Source: Haliea salexigens DSM 19537 (lineage in GTDB: Bacteria; Pseudomonadota; Gammaproteobacteria; Pseudomonadales; Halieaceae). Taken from it: a DNA stretch of 64,000 nt. A program made the position numbers and the translations under genes. Under the pieces are notes generated by a model. It was given only the letters and a program-made list of their open reading frames with translations, was not told the DNA's origin and made no database searches. The stretch covers positions 148,644 through 212,643 of the forward strand of contig NZ_AUHJ01000008.1 in NCBI RefSeq assembly GCF_000423125.1. Direction: 5' to 3'. The first letter of the stretch is position 1. Each line of letters begins with the position of its first letter. Shown piece after piece: positions 1 through 14,730 of the stretch.

Positions 1-15
1 GCGACCAAGGTATAG
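1..15 (+). CDS. 3' end of the upstream gene, probably parA (partial)
   Basis: The first bases read Ala-Thr-Lys-Val-stop in frame 1, closing 12 bases before the parB start. ParA normally lies directly upstream of ParB in this gene order, so this is most likely the parA C-terminus. Only four codons are visible and other frames also stop nearby, so identity rests on context alone. Confidence 0.35.
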   Translation, partial: ATKV

Positions 16-27
16 GAGAGCTAGACG

Positions 28-921
28 ATGTCAGCCAGAAAACGGGGATTGGGGCGCGGGCTGGATGCGCTGCTCGGTGCCGGTACCCAGCCCCGCGAAC
101 TGCCTGAAGGGGACGTGTCGGCCGCCGATGGTGATACGCCGCAACAGGTGCTGAAAGATCTGCCGGTGGACCTGATACAGCGCGGTAAATATCAGCCGCG
201 GCGCGATATTGACCCGGAATCCCTGCAGGAACTGGCTGACAGCATTCGCGCCCAGGGCATCATGCAGCCCATCGTGGTGCGCCCCGTTGCCGAACGCAAG
301 TACGAAATCATTGCCGGTGAACGCCGTTGGCGGGCCGCACAGCTGGCTGGCCTCGACCACGTACCGGCGGTAGTTCGTGACGTCAGCGATGAAGCAGCCA
401 TTGCCATGGCGCTGATCGAGAACATCCAGCGCGAAGACCTCAACCCGATCGAAGAGGCGATCGCGCTGCAGCGCCTGCAGCAGGAATTCCAGCTGACGCA
501 GCAGGAAGTGGCTGACGCGGTGGGTAAATCGCGCTCCACCGTGACCAACCTGTTGCGCCTGATGTCGCTGCAGAGTGATGTGCGCCTGTTGCTGGAGCGC
601 GGTGACCTGGAAATGGGCCACGCCCGTGCGCTGCTCGGCATCGAGGGTACGGCGCAATCGCAGGCTGCCAGAACCGTGGTGGGCAAAGGCCTCTCAGTGC
701 GACAAACCGAAGCCCTGGTGCGTGGGCTACTGGCGCGACAGGACCAGCCGGCCGAAGAGCCGCCGCGCATGGACCCGAACATCCGCCAGCTGCAGGATGA
801 CCTGTCCCAAAAGATCGGTGCGCGCGTGCAGATCCAGCACGGCGCGAAAGGCAAGGGCAAGCTGGTGTTGACTTACAACAGCCTGGATGAGCTGGACGGT
901 ATACTGAGCCATATTCGCTAG
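28..921 (+). CDS. parB: Chromosome partitioning protein ParB
   Basis: ParB is a CTP-binding clamp that loads at parS sites and works with ParA to segregate the replication origin. The 297-residue product has the standard family length. It shows the N-terminal ParA-contact peptide rich in Arg/Lys/Gly (RKRGLGRGLDALLG), the CTP-binding motifs GERRWRAAQLAG (about residues 98-109) and ENIQREDLNPIEEA (about 131-144), a central helix-turn-helix (GKSRSTVTNLLRL), and a C-terminal dimerisation region. A Shine-Dalgarno-like AGGAGAG precedes the ATG. It sits just ahead of the ATP synthase operon, as in pseudomonads. No parS consensus was found by eye in this window. Confidence 0.97.
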   Translation: MSARKRGLGRGLDALLGAGTQPRELPEGDVSAADGDTPQQVLKDLPVDLIQRGKYQPRRDIDPESLQELADSIRAQGIMQPIVVRPVAERKYEIIAGERRWRAAQLAGLDHVPAVVRDVSDEAAIAMALIENIQREDLNPIEEAIALQRLQQEFQLTQQEVADAVGKSRSTVTNLLRLMSLQSDVRLLLERGDLEMGHARALLGIEGTAQSQAARTVVGKGLSVRQTEALVRGLLARQDQPAEEPPRMDPNIRQLQDDLSQKIGARVQIQHGAKGKGKLVLTYNSLDELDGILSHIR

Positions 922-1074
922 CGCCCACCCTCATTACCACAGTATGTAGTGGCTCGCTGTGCGGGAACTACCAGATAGGGTGTGTGACCATCCAATCGCG
1001 GCAAAACGGGGCAAACTGGCGCCAACATGCTGCCAACGTCAGCGATATTTCGCACCGCGAACACTGTGATTCGG

Positions 1075-1103
1075 TTGAACCCGCCATCCAATGCCCCTAT
1101 AAT
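1075..1103 (+). promoter_or_regulatory. Sigma70 promoter of the atp operon
   Basis: TTGAAC at 1075-1080 and a perfect TATAAT at 1098-1103 are separated by exactly 17 bases. The predicted start of transcription near 1110 is about 20 bases ahead of the GTG of atpI, with its ribosome site GAGGA between them. It is the best promoter match I see in the window and fits strong expression of the ATP synthase genes. Confidence 0.75.
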
Positions 1104-1131
1104 GCGGGCGCCCAAAACGAGGAACAATCGT

Positions 1132-1530
1132 GTGGCAGGCGTCCATCGCATAGCCCTGATGCAGTTGGCCACGCTCGTTCCTTCATGCCTGCTGGTCTGG
1201 CTGGCGCTTGATGAAACGACAGCACTGTCATGGATGTGCGGCGGTGTGGTGGCGGTGGTGCCGCAGGCGTGGTTTGCCCTGAAGCTGTTTCGCGCGCGCG
1301 GCGTGCAACCGGCAACGGAAATCGCGCGCTCTGCGCTGAGCGGCGAAGCCGGCAAGTTCCTCTTGAGCGCGGCGGGATTTGCCGCGGTATTCGCTCTGCT
1401 GCGGCCGATTGAGCCGGGGGCAGTGTTCGCCGGATACGGCGTGATGTTGGTAGTGCAAACGATAGGAAGCTGGCGGATGCTGATGTCCCGCGAGCAGAAA
1501 CAAACCGAAACACCGAAACAAGAGTTGTGA
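1132..1530 (+). CDS. atpI: ATP synthase protein I (AtpI)
   Basis: AtpI is a small membrane protein encoded first in many atp operons; it helps assemble or stabilise the c-ring and is not part of the finished enzyme. From the GTG at 1132 the product is 132 residues, near the family norm. It is hydrophobic, with segments around residues 8-22, 28-45, 75-95 and 100-117 and a charged tail. The GTG is preferred over farther upstream starts because GAGGA lies 8 bases ahead of it and because upstream starts would run through the promoter. It ends 3 bases before atpB. Sequence conservation in this family is low, so the call leans on position. Confidence 0.8.
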   Translation: MAGVHRIALMQLATLVPSCLLVWLALDETTALSWMCGGVVAVVPQAWFALKLFRARGVQPATEIARSALSGEAGKFLLSAAGFAAVFALLRPIEPGAVFAGYGVMLVVQTIGSWRMLMSREQKQTETPKQEL

Positions 1531-2412
<882 letters not shown>

Positions 2413-2442
2413 TTCACCTTTAACTTTGGTTATTAACGCTAG

Positions 2443-2688
<246 letters not shown>

Positions 2689-2714
2689 GCACGACCCACA
2701 ACGCAACCGTGAGC

Positions 2715-2737
2715 GGGGTAGCTCTATCGGCTGCCCC
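2715..2737 (+). other. Intercistronic RNA hairpin after atpE
   Basis: GGGGTAGC (2715-2722) pairs with GCTGCCCC (2730-2737) through one G-U wobble, with a 7-base loop. It lies in the 72-base gap between atpE and atpF and has no following T-run, so it is more likely an mRNA-stability or processing element than a terminator. Confidence 0.5.
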
Positions 2738-2760
2738 ACCATATCTGTGAGGAGTATGGC

Positions 2761-3231
2761 GTGAATATCAACCTTACGCTTATCGGACAGGTCATCGCCT
2801 TCTTCGGCTTCGTCTGGTTCTGCATGAAGTTTGTCTGGCCGCCCATTATTGCGGCCATGCAGGAGCGCGAAAAGAAAATCGCGGACGGCCTGGCAGCCGC
2901 CGATCGTGCCAGCCACGATCTGGAACTGGCGCAGGAAAAAGCGCTGGAGCGTTTGAAGGAAGCCAAGCACGAGGCGGCCGGTATTGTCGACTCCGCCAAT
3001 AAACGTGCCAGCCAGATTGTGGAAGAAGCTAAAACAGCGGCGGTAACGGAAGCGGAGCGGGTTAAAACTGCTGCGCGATCTGAAATCGAGCAGGAAACCA
3101 ACCGCGCTCGCGAAGCCCTGCGCTCGCAAGTTGCCGTGTTGTCTCTGGCGGGTGCCGAGAAAGTGCTTGGTGCGACGATTGATCAGGACGCTCACGCGGA
3201 CCTGGTCAACAAACTGGCTGCAGAGCTTTGA
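2761..3231 (+). CDS. atpF: ATP synthase Fo subunit b
   Basis: Subunit b is the peripheral stalk that holds F1 against Fo. The 156-residue product has one N-terminal membrane helix (residues 4-27, containing [16 protein letters not shown]) followed by a long charged, Ala/Glu/Lys-rich helix running to the end, as expected for the coiled dimer. The start is a GTG at 2761 with GAGGAG 6 bases upstream. It is 13 bases ahead of atpH. Confidence 0.96.
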   Translation: MNINLTLIGQVIAFFGFVWFCMKFVWPPIIAAMQEREKKIADGLAAADRASHDLELAQEKALERLKEAKHEAAGIVDSANKRASQIVEEAKTAAVTEAERVKTAARSEIEQETNRAREALRSQVAVLSLAGAEKVLGATIDQDAHADLVNKLAAEL

Positions 3232-3244
3232 TGGTGAGGACGTT

Positions 3245-3781
3245 ATGGCCGAACTGACCACGCTGGCCCGCCCCTACGCGAAGGCGGCTTTCGAGTATGC
3301 TCGCGACAGCCAGAGCCTGGCCGAGTGGCTGCCGCAGCTGCAATTGGCCGCTGCCGTCAGTCGCGACAGCCGCATGCAGGCGCTGTTACGCAACCCGGAA
3401 AAAGACGGGCCGCAGCTTGCCAGCGCGCTGGCAGATGTCTGCGGTGAGCAGCTTGGCGATGCCGTGCGCAAGTTCCTGGGTGTGCTGGCGCAGAACCGGC
3501 GCCTGCTGCTGTTGCCACAGGTCACCGCGCTGTTTGCCGGTTACAAGGCGAATTTCGAAAAGTCAGTGGATGTAGAGGTTGTTTCCGCGTTTGATCTGGC
3601 GGACGACATGACCGACAAGCTGGCCTCCGCCCTGAGTACGCGTCTGGAGCGGAAAATAAACGTGCACACCACAACAGACCCCGATCTGTTGGGTGGTGTG
3701 TTGATCAGGGCCGGCGATCTGGTGATCGATGGTTCGGTACGCGGCAGGCTGAACAAGCTGGCCGCGGCAATGAATTTGTAG
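3245..3781 (+). CDS. atpH: ATP synthase F1 subunit delta
   Basis: Delta caps the F1 head and joins it to the b-stalk. The ATG at 3245 gives 178 residues beginning [19 protein letters not shown], the typical AtpH N-terminus. A farther upstream in-frame start (3131) would overlap most of the end of atpF and is rejected. The C-terminal part, with [21 protein letters not shown], is the conserved OSCP/delta signature. Confidence 0.96.
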   Translation: MAELTTLARPYAKAAFEYARDSQSLAEWLPQLQLAAAVSRDSRMQALLRNPEKDGPQLASALADVCGEQLGDAVRKFLGVLAQNRRLLLLPQVTALFAGYKANFEKSVDVEVVSAFDLADDMTDKLASALSTRLERKINVHTTTDPDLLGGVLIRAGDLVIDGSVRGRLNKLAAAMNL

Positions 3782-3797
3782 GATTGAGGAACAGAGC

Positions 3798-5342
<1,545 letters not shown>

Positions 5343-5357
5343 CCCCGAGGACAGCAG

Positions 5358-7696
<2,339 letters not shown>

Positions 7697-7719
7697 GGCT
7701 TGCGCTAGAGGGTCTGGAG

Positions 7720-8148
7720 ATGGCAATGACAATTCACTGCGATATCGTCAGCGCGGAGGAAGAAATTTTCTCCGGGCTGGTGGAGATGCTGGTGGCGACT
7801 GCCGAGCTCGGTGAGATGGGTGTCAGCTACGGCCACGCGCCGCTGTTGTCCTCGCTGATCCCGGGCCCGATCCGTATCGTCAAGCAGGGCGGCGACGAGG
7901 AAGTGTATTACGTCTCGGGCGGCTTCATTGAAGTGCAGCCCGGCGTGGTATCCATTCTGGCCGACACCGCGCTGCGTGCCGGTGATGTTGACGAAGCTGC
8001 CGCCGAGGAAGCGCGCCGCGAAGCCCTGCACACGCTCACCAATCAATCCGGCGATTTCGACTATGGCCGGGCGTCCGCGCAGTTGGCTGAAGCTGCGGCG
8101 CAGCTTGCCGTGCTGCGCAAAATGCGCAACCGCGCGGGCCGCGGTTAA
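7720..8148 (+). CDS. atpC: ATP synthase F1 subunit epsilon
   Basis: Epsilon couples the shaft to the c-ring and inhibits ATP hydrolysis. The 142-residue protein begins [19 protein letters not shown], close to known gammaproteobacterial AtpC, with the beta-sandwich motif [16 protein letters not shown] and a C-terminal helical hairpin. GGAG directly abuts the first ATG, so initiation at the second ATG (7726) is also plausible. It is the last gene of the operon and is followed by an intrinsic terminator. Confidence 0.96.
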   Translation: MAMTIHCDIVSAEEEIFSGLVEMLVATAELGEMGVSYGHAPLLSSLIPGPIRIVKQGGDEEVYYVSGGFIEVQPGVVSILADTALRAGDVDEAAAEEARREALHTLTNQSGDFDYGRASAQLAEAAAQLAVLRKMRNRAGRG

Positions 8149-8159
8149 GCACGCCTTCC

Positions 8160-8184
8160 AGGCCCTGTTCAACAGGGCCTTTTT
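8160..8184 (+). terminator. Intrinsic terminator of the atp operon
   Basis: AGGCCCTG (8160-8167) and CAGGGCCT (8173-8180) form an 8-bp perfect stem with loop TTCAA, immediately followed by TTTT. Placed 12 bases after the atpC stop, it closes the nine-gene operon. Confidence 0.88.
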
Positions 8185-8323
8185 GTTCCACTTCACACTT
8201 TTTGGTATGGCCTGAACAATCAGGTTGTTTCCATTTTCCCTCGCGTTAACATGCGTGTTGTTCGGTAGAGCCGCAGCTTCGGCTATTGGCTGGCTGCCTA
8301 CGCTATAACAAAGGGAATCCGCT

Positions 8324-9691
8324 ATGACTCTGGAAGTTATCATTCTGGCTGCCGGCCAGGGGTCACGCATGCGCTCCAGCACACCCAAGGTATTGCACCT
8401 CCTGGGCGGCAAGCCGTTGCTCCAGCATGTTGTCGACGCTGCCCGCAGCCTCGAGCCCTCGGCTGTCCATGTGGTCGTCGGGCACGGTGCGGAAGCCGTG
8501 CAGGAAGCCATGGCAGGCAATGCGCTGAACTGGGTGGAACAGACCGAGCAGCTGGGCACCGGGCATGCCGTGCTGCAGGCGTTGCCTGCGCTGGGTGCCG
8601 ATAGCACCGTGTTGGTGCTCTACGGGGATGTGCCTCTGGTGTCGTCGGCTGTGCTGCAGCAACTGGTCGATGCGGCACAGCAGTCGCCCGCGTTGTTAAC
8701 CGCCGTGCTGGAAGACCCAAGCGGGTATGGCCGCGTACTGCGCGATGCCCAGAACCGCTTCCGGGCCGTGGTTGAACACAAGGACGCCAGCCCGGATGAG
8801 CTCGTGGTCACAGAGGTGAACACCGGCATTCTCGCTGCGCCCGCGACGCTTCTGCAGCGTTACCTGCCCAGGGTGGGCAACAGCAATCAGCAGCGCGAAT
8901 ATTATCTTCCGGACGTACTGTCACTCTCGGTTGCCGATGGCATCGCCGTGTGCACGGCAAGCGTTGCCGACCCGCTGGAGGTGCTGGGGGTCAACGACCA
9001 GTTGCAATTGAGTCGACTGGAGCGTGAGCTGCAGCGCCAGCGGGCTGAGGCGTTACTGATATCGGGAGTGCGGCTGGCAGACCCCGCGCGCATTGATATC
9101 CGCGGCGAACTCACCTGTGGGCGGGACGTCTTCATTGATGTGAACTGCGTGTTTACCGGTGATGTGGTGCTGGGCGATGGTGTGCACATTGGTCCCAACT
9201 GCGTAATTTCTGACAGCCAGATAGCCGCCGGCAGTGAGGTGTGCGCCATGAGCCATTTACAGCAGGCTCGTGTCGGTGATTCCTGTCATGTGGGGCCCTA
9301 CGCAAGGCTGCGACCCGGCACAGAGCTGGCAGCCGGTGCGCGTGTGGGCAACTTCGTGGAAACCAAGAAAGCGCGCATTGGCGCCGGCAGCAAAGTGAAC
9401 CACCTGTCTTATATCGGCGATTGCGAAATGGGCGAGGGCGCCAATATCGGTGCAGGCACCATTACCTGCAATTACGACGGCGTCAACAAGCATATTACCC
9501 GGATCGGCGATGGCGCCTTCGTTGGTTCCAACGCGACACTGGTGGCCCCTGTGGAAATCGGTTCGGGCGGGTTTGTCGCAGCCGGTTCCACCATTACTCG
9601 TGAGGTTCCCACCGCGGAGTTGGCGGTAGCGCGGGGCAAGCAGCGCAATATTTCCGGCTGGCAACGGCCTGGCAAAAAGAACAAGGACTGA
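8324..9691 (+). CDS. glmU: Bifunctional N-acetylglucosamine-1-phosphate uridyltransferase / glucosamine-1-phosphate acetyltransferase
   Basis: GlmU makes UDP-GlcNAc for peptidoglycan and LPS in the cytoplasm. The 455-residue protein has the N-terminal pyrophosphorylase domain with the nucleotide loop AAGQGSRMRSSTPKVLH (about residues 8-24) and GTGHAVLQA, YGDVPL. It continues into a C-terminal left-handed beta-helix of hexapeptide repeats with GPYARLRPGTEL, NFVETKKA, NHLSYIGD and GAGTITCNYDG, the acetyltransferase site. AAGGGA precedes the ATG. It is co-transcribed with glmS three bases downstream, which supplies the GlcN-6-P precursor. Confidence 0.98.
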   Translation: MTLEVIILAAGQGSRMRSSTPKVLHLLGGKPLLQHVVDAARSLEPSAVHVVVGHGAEAVQEAMAGNALNWVEQTEQLGTGHAVLQALPALGADSTVLVLYGDVPLVSSAVLQQLVDAAQQSPALLTAVLEDPSGYGRVLRDAQNRFRAVVEHKDASPDELVVTEVNTGILAAPATLLQRYLPRVGNSNQQREYYLPDVLSLSVADGIAVCTASVADPLEVLGVNDQLQLSRLERELQRQRAEALLISGVRLADPARIDIRGELTCGRDVFIDVNCVFTGDVVLGDGVHIGPNCVISDSQIAAGSEVCAMSHLQQARVGDSCHVGPYARLRPGTELAAGARVGNFVETKKARIGAGSKVNHLSYIGDCEMGEGANIGAGTITCNYDGVNKHITRIGDGAFVGSNATLVAPVEIGSGGFVAAGSTITREVPTAELAVARGKQRNISGWQRPGKKNKD

Positions 9692-9694
9692 ATC

Positions 9695-11524
9695 ATGTGT
9701 GGAATTGTGGCGGCGGCAGCGCGGCGTGAAGTGTCGGAGATTCTGCTTGAGGGCCTGCGGCGCCTGGAGTACCGCGGCTACGACTCGGCCGGCATGGCGC
9801 TGGTGGATAACGAGCACAACCTGCTGCTGCACAAGCGGCAGGGCAAAGTGGCGGAGCTAGAACAGGCCCAGGCCATGGACCCGAAGTACGGCTGTGTGGG
9901 TATAGCCCACACGCGCTGGGCGACCCACGGTGTGCCATCGGCGGCCAATGCGCACCCGCATATTTCCGGGGAGCGGGTTGCAGTGGTGCACAACGGCATC
10001 ATTGAGAACCATGAAACGCTGCGCAAGGAGTTGCAGGACGCGGGCTACAGCTTCCAGTCCGGCACGGATACGGAAGTCATCGTGCACCTGCTGCACCAGC
10101 AACTCGACGACGGCTGCAGCCTGCTGGAGGCGTTCCGCGCGGTGGTCCCGCGCCTTCAGGGTGCCTACGCGCTTGCCGCTGTCGATACGCAACACCCGCA
10201 TGAGGTGGTGGGTACCCGGGAGGGCAGTCCGCTGGTTGTCGGCGTGGGGATTGGTGAGTACTTCCTCGCCTCGGACCAGCTCGCCTTGCGTCAGGTTACC
10301 GACCGCTTTATCTATCTGGAAGAAGGCGACCTGGTGCGTATAACCCCGACCTCACTGGAGATCATGACCAGTGCGGGCGATCGGGTGGAGCGCCGCATGA
10401 CACAGATTTCGGCGCTGGAGGAAACCACGGGGCTGGGTGACTACGAGCACTACATGCTCAAGGAGATTCACGAACAGCCACGGGCTCTGGCCAATACCAT
10501 TCCCGTGGCGGGCACCCGCGACATTGACGACAGCGTGTTCGGCAGTGAGGCCGGCGCATTGTTCGATCAGGTTCGCGCTGTGCAAATAGTCGCCTGTGGT
10601 ACCAGCTATCATGCCGGTATGGTGGCGCGGTACTGGCTGGAGGAGCTCGCCGGGTTACCCTGCACGGTAGAGGTGGCTTCCGAGTTCCGCTACCGCAAGC
10701 GGGTGCCCCTGCCCGGCACGCTGCTGGTGACGGTTTCCCAGTCCGGTGAAACCGCGGATACACTCGCCGCCCTGCGCGATGCCACGGAAGAGGCCTACAT
10801 CGGCAGCCTTGTGATCGCCAATGTCGACCACAGTTCACTGGTGCGCGAATCAGACCTGGTTTTCCTCACCCGCGCCGGTGCGGAAATTGGTGTCGCCTCC
10901 ACCAAGGCCTTCACCACGCAACTTGCGGCCTTCCTCATGTTGACGCGGGTGCTGGGCCGCCGGCACGCACTGTCTGCGCAAGCGGCAGACGAGCTGGTAT
11001 CCGCCCTGCACAAGCTGCCCGATTACGTGGAACAGACCCTCCTTCTGGACCCGGTCATCAAGCACATGGCCACCGCGCTGATCATGAAGCACCATGCGCT
11101 GTTTCTCGGCCGCGGTATCCAGTACCCGATTGCGCTGGAAGGGGCGCTGAAGCTCAAGGAGATCTCCTATATTCACGCGGAAGCCTACCCGGCGGGTGAG
11201 CTCAAACACGGCCCCCTGGCCCTGGTGGATGCCGACATGCCGGTGATCGCCGTGGCGCCGGGTGATGCCCTGATGGAGAAGCTCAAGTCGAACCTCGAGG
11301 AGGTGCGCTCGCGCGGCGCCGAATTGTATGTGTTTGCCGACAACGCAGCGCATTTTGCCGAGGAGTCGCGGGTGCATGTTATTGCTCTGCCGAGCTGCCC
11401 GGAGCTGCTCAAGCCTATCGTGTACACCGTTGCCCTGCAGTTGCTGGCCTATCATGTTGCGGTGCAGAAAGGCACCGACGTGGACAAGCCGCGTAACCTG
11501 GCGAAGTCGGTCACCGTGGAATAA
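9695..11524 (+). CDS. glmS: Glutamine--fructose-6-phosphate aminotransferase (isomerizing)
   Basis: GlmS converts fructose-6-P and glutamine to glucosamine-6-P, the first step to UDP-GlcNAc. The 609-residue protein starts MCGIVAAAA, leaving Cys as the N-terminal nucleophile of the class II glutaminase domain (with HTRWATHG and HNGIIEN). Two SIS sugar isomerase domains follow (CGTSYHAG, SQSGETADT, and later LGRGIQYPIALEGALKLKE). It ends DKPRNLAKSVTVE, the canonical C-terminus. AAGGA within the end of glmU is its likely ribosome site. Confidence 0.98.
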   Translation: MCGIVAAAARREVSEILLEGLRRLEYRGYDSAGMALVDNEHNLLLHKRQGKVAELEQAQAMDPKYGCVGIAHTRWATHGVPSAANAHPHISGERVAVVHNGIIENHETLRKELQDAGYSFQSGTDTEVIVHLLHQQLDDGCSLLEAFRAVVPRLQGAYALAAVDTQHPHEVVGTREGSPLVVGVGIGEYFLASDQLALRQVTDRFIYLEEGDLVRITPTSLEIMTSAGDRVERRMTQISALEETTGLGDYEHYMLKEIHEQPRALANTIPVAGTRDIDDSVFGSEAGALFDQVRAVQIVACGTSYHAGMVARYWLEELAGLPCTVEVASEFRYRKRVPLPGTLLVTVSQSGETADTLAALRDATEEAYIGSLVIANVDHSSLVRESDLVFLTRAGAEIGVASTKAFTTQLAAFLMLTRVLGRRHALSAQAADELVSALHKLPDYVEQTLLLDPVIKHMATALIMKHHALFLGRGIQYPIALEGALKLKEISYIHAEAYPAGELKHGPLALVDADMPVIAVAPGDALMEKLKSNLEEVRSRGAELYVFADNAAHFAEESRVHVIALPSCPELLKPIVYTVALQLLAYHVAVQKGTDVDKPRNLAKSVTVE

Positions 11525-11531
11525 ACCTGCC

Positions 11532-11551
11532 GGGGCTTTGGCGGAGGCCCC
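11532..11551 (+). terminator. Hairpin after glmS, possible weak terminator
   Basis: GGGGCTT (11532-11538) pairs with AGGCCCC (11545-11551) through one G-U pair. It lies 8 bases after the glmS stop. There is no T-run, so it may assist factor-dependent termination only. Confidence 0.35.
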
Positions 11552-11628
11552 ACCAACCCGTCAAAGCCGCCCATAACGCCCACACCTCCACGATATGATC
11601 GCTGTCGGGTATGGGGTCATATGCGTAA

Positions 11629-11644
11629 AAAACATATATGTTTT
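11629..11644 (+). promoter_or_regulatory. Perfect 16-bp palindrome, candidate ArsR operator
   Basis: AAAACATATATGTTTT is an exact palindrome 54 bases ahead of the arsC-arsR start. It sits in a markedly AT-rich stretch (11621-11672) that also holds the small palindrome GATATATC (11663-11670). ArsR/SmtB dimers bind AT-rich imperfect dyads like this in their own promoters, so autoregulation is the likely role. The exact -35/-10 elements are not clear. Confidence 0.5.
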
Positions 11645-11697
11645 ATCGTATATCTGATTTATGATATATCTTCGCTGTGTGGGCATCGAGGGCTGTG

Positions 11698-12483
11698 ATG
11701 AAGCGCGTTCTGTTCGTGTGTAGCGGGAACTCCGCTCGCTCGCAAATGGCCGAGGCCCTGCTGCGGCATTTTGCCGGCGACCAGTTTGAGGTGCACAGTG
11801 CGGGCACCCGCCCCGCCGAAGTGGACCCGCGCACCCTGTCGGCACTGGAGGGCTTCGGCCTGGAATCAACCGGGCTCGAGTCCAAATCAGTTGAGCGCTT
11901 CGCAGACCAGCCGTTCGACTTCGTCATCAGCCTTTGTGATAAGGCGCATCGTGAATGCCGCCACTGGCCGGGTAGTGGCGCGGTGATGGCGTGGGACTTC
12001 CCCGACCCCAAGGCCAGCAACGAGCCCAAGGCATTTGCGCGCTGTCTGCATGAAATCAGCGAACGCATACGCCTCTTTGTGCTGGTCAACAGCAAGAACG
12101 TTCATGCAGAGACCAGGACACCTCAGCCACTCGTCTTCTACAAGTCTCTGGCCGAGGAAACGCGGCTGCTCAGCGTACTGTTGATAGAACAGGAGGGAGA
12201 GCTTTGCGTCTGCGAATTGATGGAAGCCCTGGAACAGTCACAGCCCAAGGTGTCCCGGCACCTGAGCCAATTGCGCGAGGCTGGCCTGTTGCTGGATCGG
12301 CGGCAGGGGCAGTGGGTGTTCTATCGTCTGCACCCGCTGCTCGACGACTGGATGTGCACTATTCTCCGAGAGACCCGCGAGCACTGTCCGCGACTGCTGG
12401 AGCAGCCTCTGCGGCGCCTGCGTGCGATGAAGGCGCGCCCGTCCCGAGGCGCCTATGCCTGTGACGTGGGGGTTGTAGCATGA
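11698..12483 (+). CDS. ArsC-type arsenate reductase/phosphatase domain fused to an ArsR repressor
   Basis: The 261-residue protein joins two arsenic functions. Residues 1 to about 135 form a low-molecular-weight phosphatase/arsenate reductase fold with the catalytic CX5R loop (CSGNSARS, residues 9-16) and the acid-loop region WDFPDPK. Residues from about 145 on are a winged-helix ArsR domain with the As(III)/Sb(III) signature ELCVCEL (two Cys one residue apart) in front of the recognition helix SQPKVSRHLSQLREAGLL. It could repress the operon until trivalent arsenic binds, while the front domain reduces arsenate or acts on a phosphorylated partner. The ATG at 11698 is chosen because the conserved fold starts directly at MKRVLFVCSG; the earlier start adds seven unconserved residues. 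Whether the reductase half is active cannot be read from sequence. Confidence 0.85.
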   Translation: MKRVLFVCSGNSARSQMAEALLRHFAGDQFEVHSAGTRPAEVDPRTLSALEGFGLESTGLESKSVERFADQPFDFVISLCDKAHRECRHWPGSGAVMAWDFPDPKASNEPKAFARCLHEISERIRLFVLVNSKNVHAETRTPQPLVFYKSLAEETRLLSVLLIEQEGELCVCELMEALEQSQPKVSRHLSQLREAGLLLDRRQGQWVFYRLHPLLDDWMCTILRETREHCPRLLEQPLRRLRAMKARPSRGAYACDVGVVA

Positions 12484-12614
12484 GCGATGTGTCCGGCAGT
12501 CTCCCCAATCGGTCCCCAGTTGCCAGGGCTGTTATGGCGTTTGATGACCACGACGCCGAGCGGGTAAAGAACGCCGAACAGCGGTCCGCCCCTGTGAATC
12601 AGCGCGCGATATAG
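12480..12614 (+). CDS. Possible 44-residue small protein coupled to arsC-arsR
   Basis: An ATG overlaps the arsC-arsR stop as ATGA and opens a 44-residue frame (MSDVSGSLPNRSPVARAV...) ending 15 bases before the acr3 GTG. It has no membrane segment or recognised motif and is moderately charged and hydrophilic. The overlap is the geometry of translational coupling. It may be a real small protein, a device carrying ribosomes to acr3, or chance. Confidence 0.3.
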   Translation: MSDVSGSLPNRSPVARAVMAFDDHDAERVKNAEQRSAPVNQRAI

Positions 12615-12629
12615 GGAGGGACAAACGCC

Positions 12630-13667
<1,038 letters not shown>

Positions 13668-13728
13668 GCGGCGGCTGCTGGCGCGCAGGCCTCCGCCTAT
13701 CTTTCCGTTCCCAAGCTGAGTAACTGCC

Positions 13729-14730
13729 ATGTCTATCAAAATTGGAATCAACGGCTTCGGGCGCATGGGGCGCCTGACCCTGCGCGTCCTCTGCGAACAG
13801 CCCGACGTGCGCATTGTGCAGATCAATGATCCGGTGGCTGATGCGGCCACACACGCGCACCTCATGAACTTCGATTCCGTGCATGGCCGCTGGCAACGCG
13901 AGGCAACGTCCGTTAACGAGACGCTGATCATCGGTGACCAGCGGGTCGCTGTCACTGCCAACACGGCGATCAGTGCAACCGACTGGTCCGGCTGTGATGT
14001 GGTGATTGAAGCGTCCGGAAAGATGAAAACCAGGGCGCTGCTGCAGGCGTACCTGGACCAGGGCGTGGAGCGAGTGGTCGTCACCGCGCCGGTAAAGGAT
14101 GAAGGCGTGCTCAACGTGGTCATGGGGGTCAATGATCACCTGTACGACCCCGCACGGCACCATATTCTGACAGCCGCTTCCTGCACGACCAACTGTCTTG
14201 CACCGGTGGTGAAAGTGATCCACGAGCAACTGGGTATACGGCACGGCAGCATGACCACGATTCACAGCCTGACCAACACCCAAACCATCCTCGACGCGGC
14301 GCACAAGGATCTGCGTCGGGCGCGCGCCTGCGGCGCGAGCCTGATACCCACCACGACCGGCTCTGCAACGGCAATTACACAGATCTTCCCCGAGCTTCAA
14401 GGCAAGCTGAATGGCCATGCCATCCGGGTGCCGCTGACCAATGCCTCGATTACGGACTGTGTCTTCGAGGTCGAACGCGCAACCACCGCGCAAGAGGTCA
14501 ATGCGCTGCTGCAAGAGGCTGCCGCGGGCGAGCTGCAGGGCATTCTGGGTTACGAGGAACGTCCACTGGTTTCGATTGATTATAAGACTGACCCGCGCTC
14601 CAGCATCATCGATGCCCTCTCCACTCTCGTGGTAGGCGGCACGCAGGTGAAACTCTATGCCTGGTACGACAACGAATGGGGGTACGCCAATCGCACCGCC
14701 GAGCTGGCGCTGAAGGTGGGTCGTCGCTGA
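13729..14730 (+). CDS. Arsenic-associated glyceraldehyde-3-phosphate dehydrogenase
   Basis: This 333-residue GAPDH has the Rossmann start [12 protein letters not shown], the catalytic [11 protein letters not shown] with Cys near residue 153, and the C-terminal [11 protein letters not shown]. It lies directly against arsJ. In known ars operons this pairing lets GAPDH use arsenate in place of phosphate, making 1-arseno-3-phosphoglycerate, which ArsJ exports. The arrangement implies that role here rather than central glycolysis. The gene ends at 14730 and arsJ begins at the next base, so the two are very likely translated together. Confidence 0.92.
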   Translation: MSIKIGINGFGRMGRLTLRVLCEQPDVRIVQINDPVADAATHAHLMNFDSVHGRWQREATSVNETLIIGDQRVAVTANTAISATDWSGCDVVIEASGKMKTRALLQAYLDQGVERVVVTAPVKDEGVLNVVMGVNDHLYDPARHHILTAASCTTNCLAPVVKVIHEQLGIRHGSMTTIHSLTNTQTILDAAHKDLRRARACGASLIPTTTGSATAITQIFPELQGKLNGHAIRVPLTNASITDCVFEVERATTAQEVNALLQEAAAGELQGILGYEERPLVSIDYKTDPRSSIIDALSTLVVGGTQVKLYAWYDNEWGYANRTAELALKVGRR

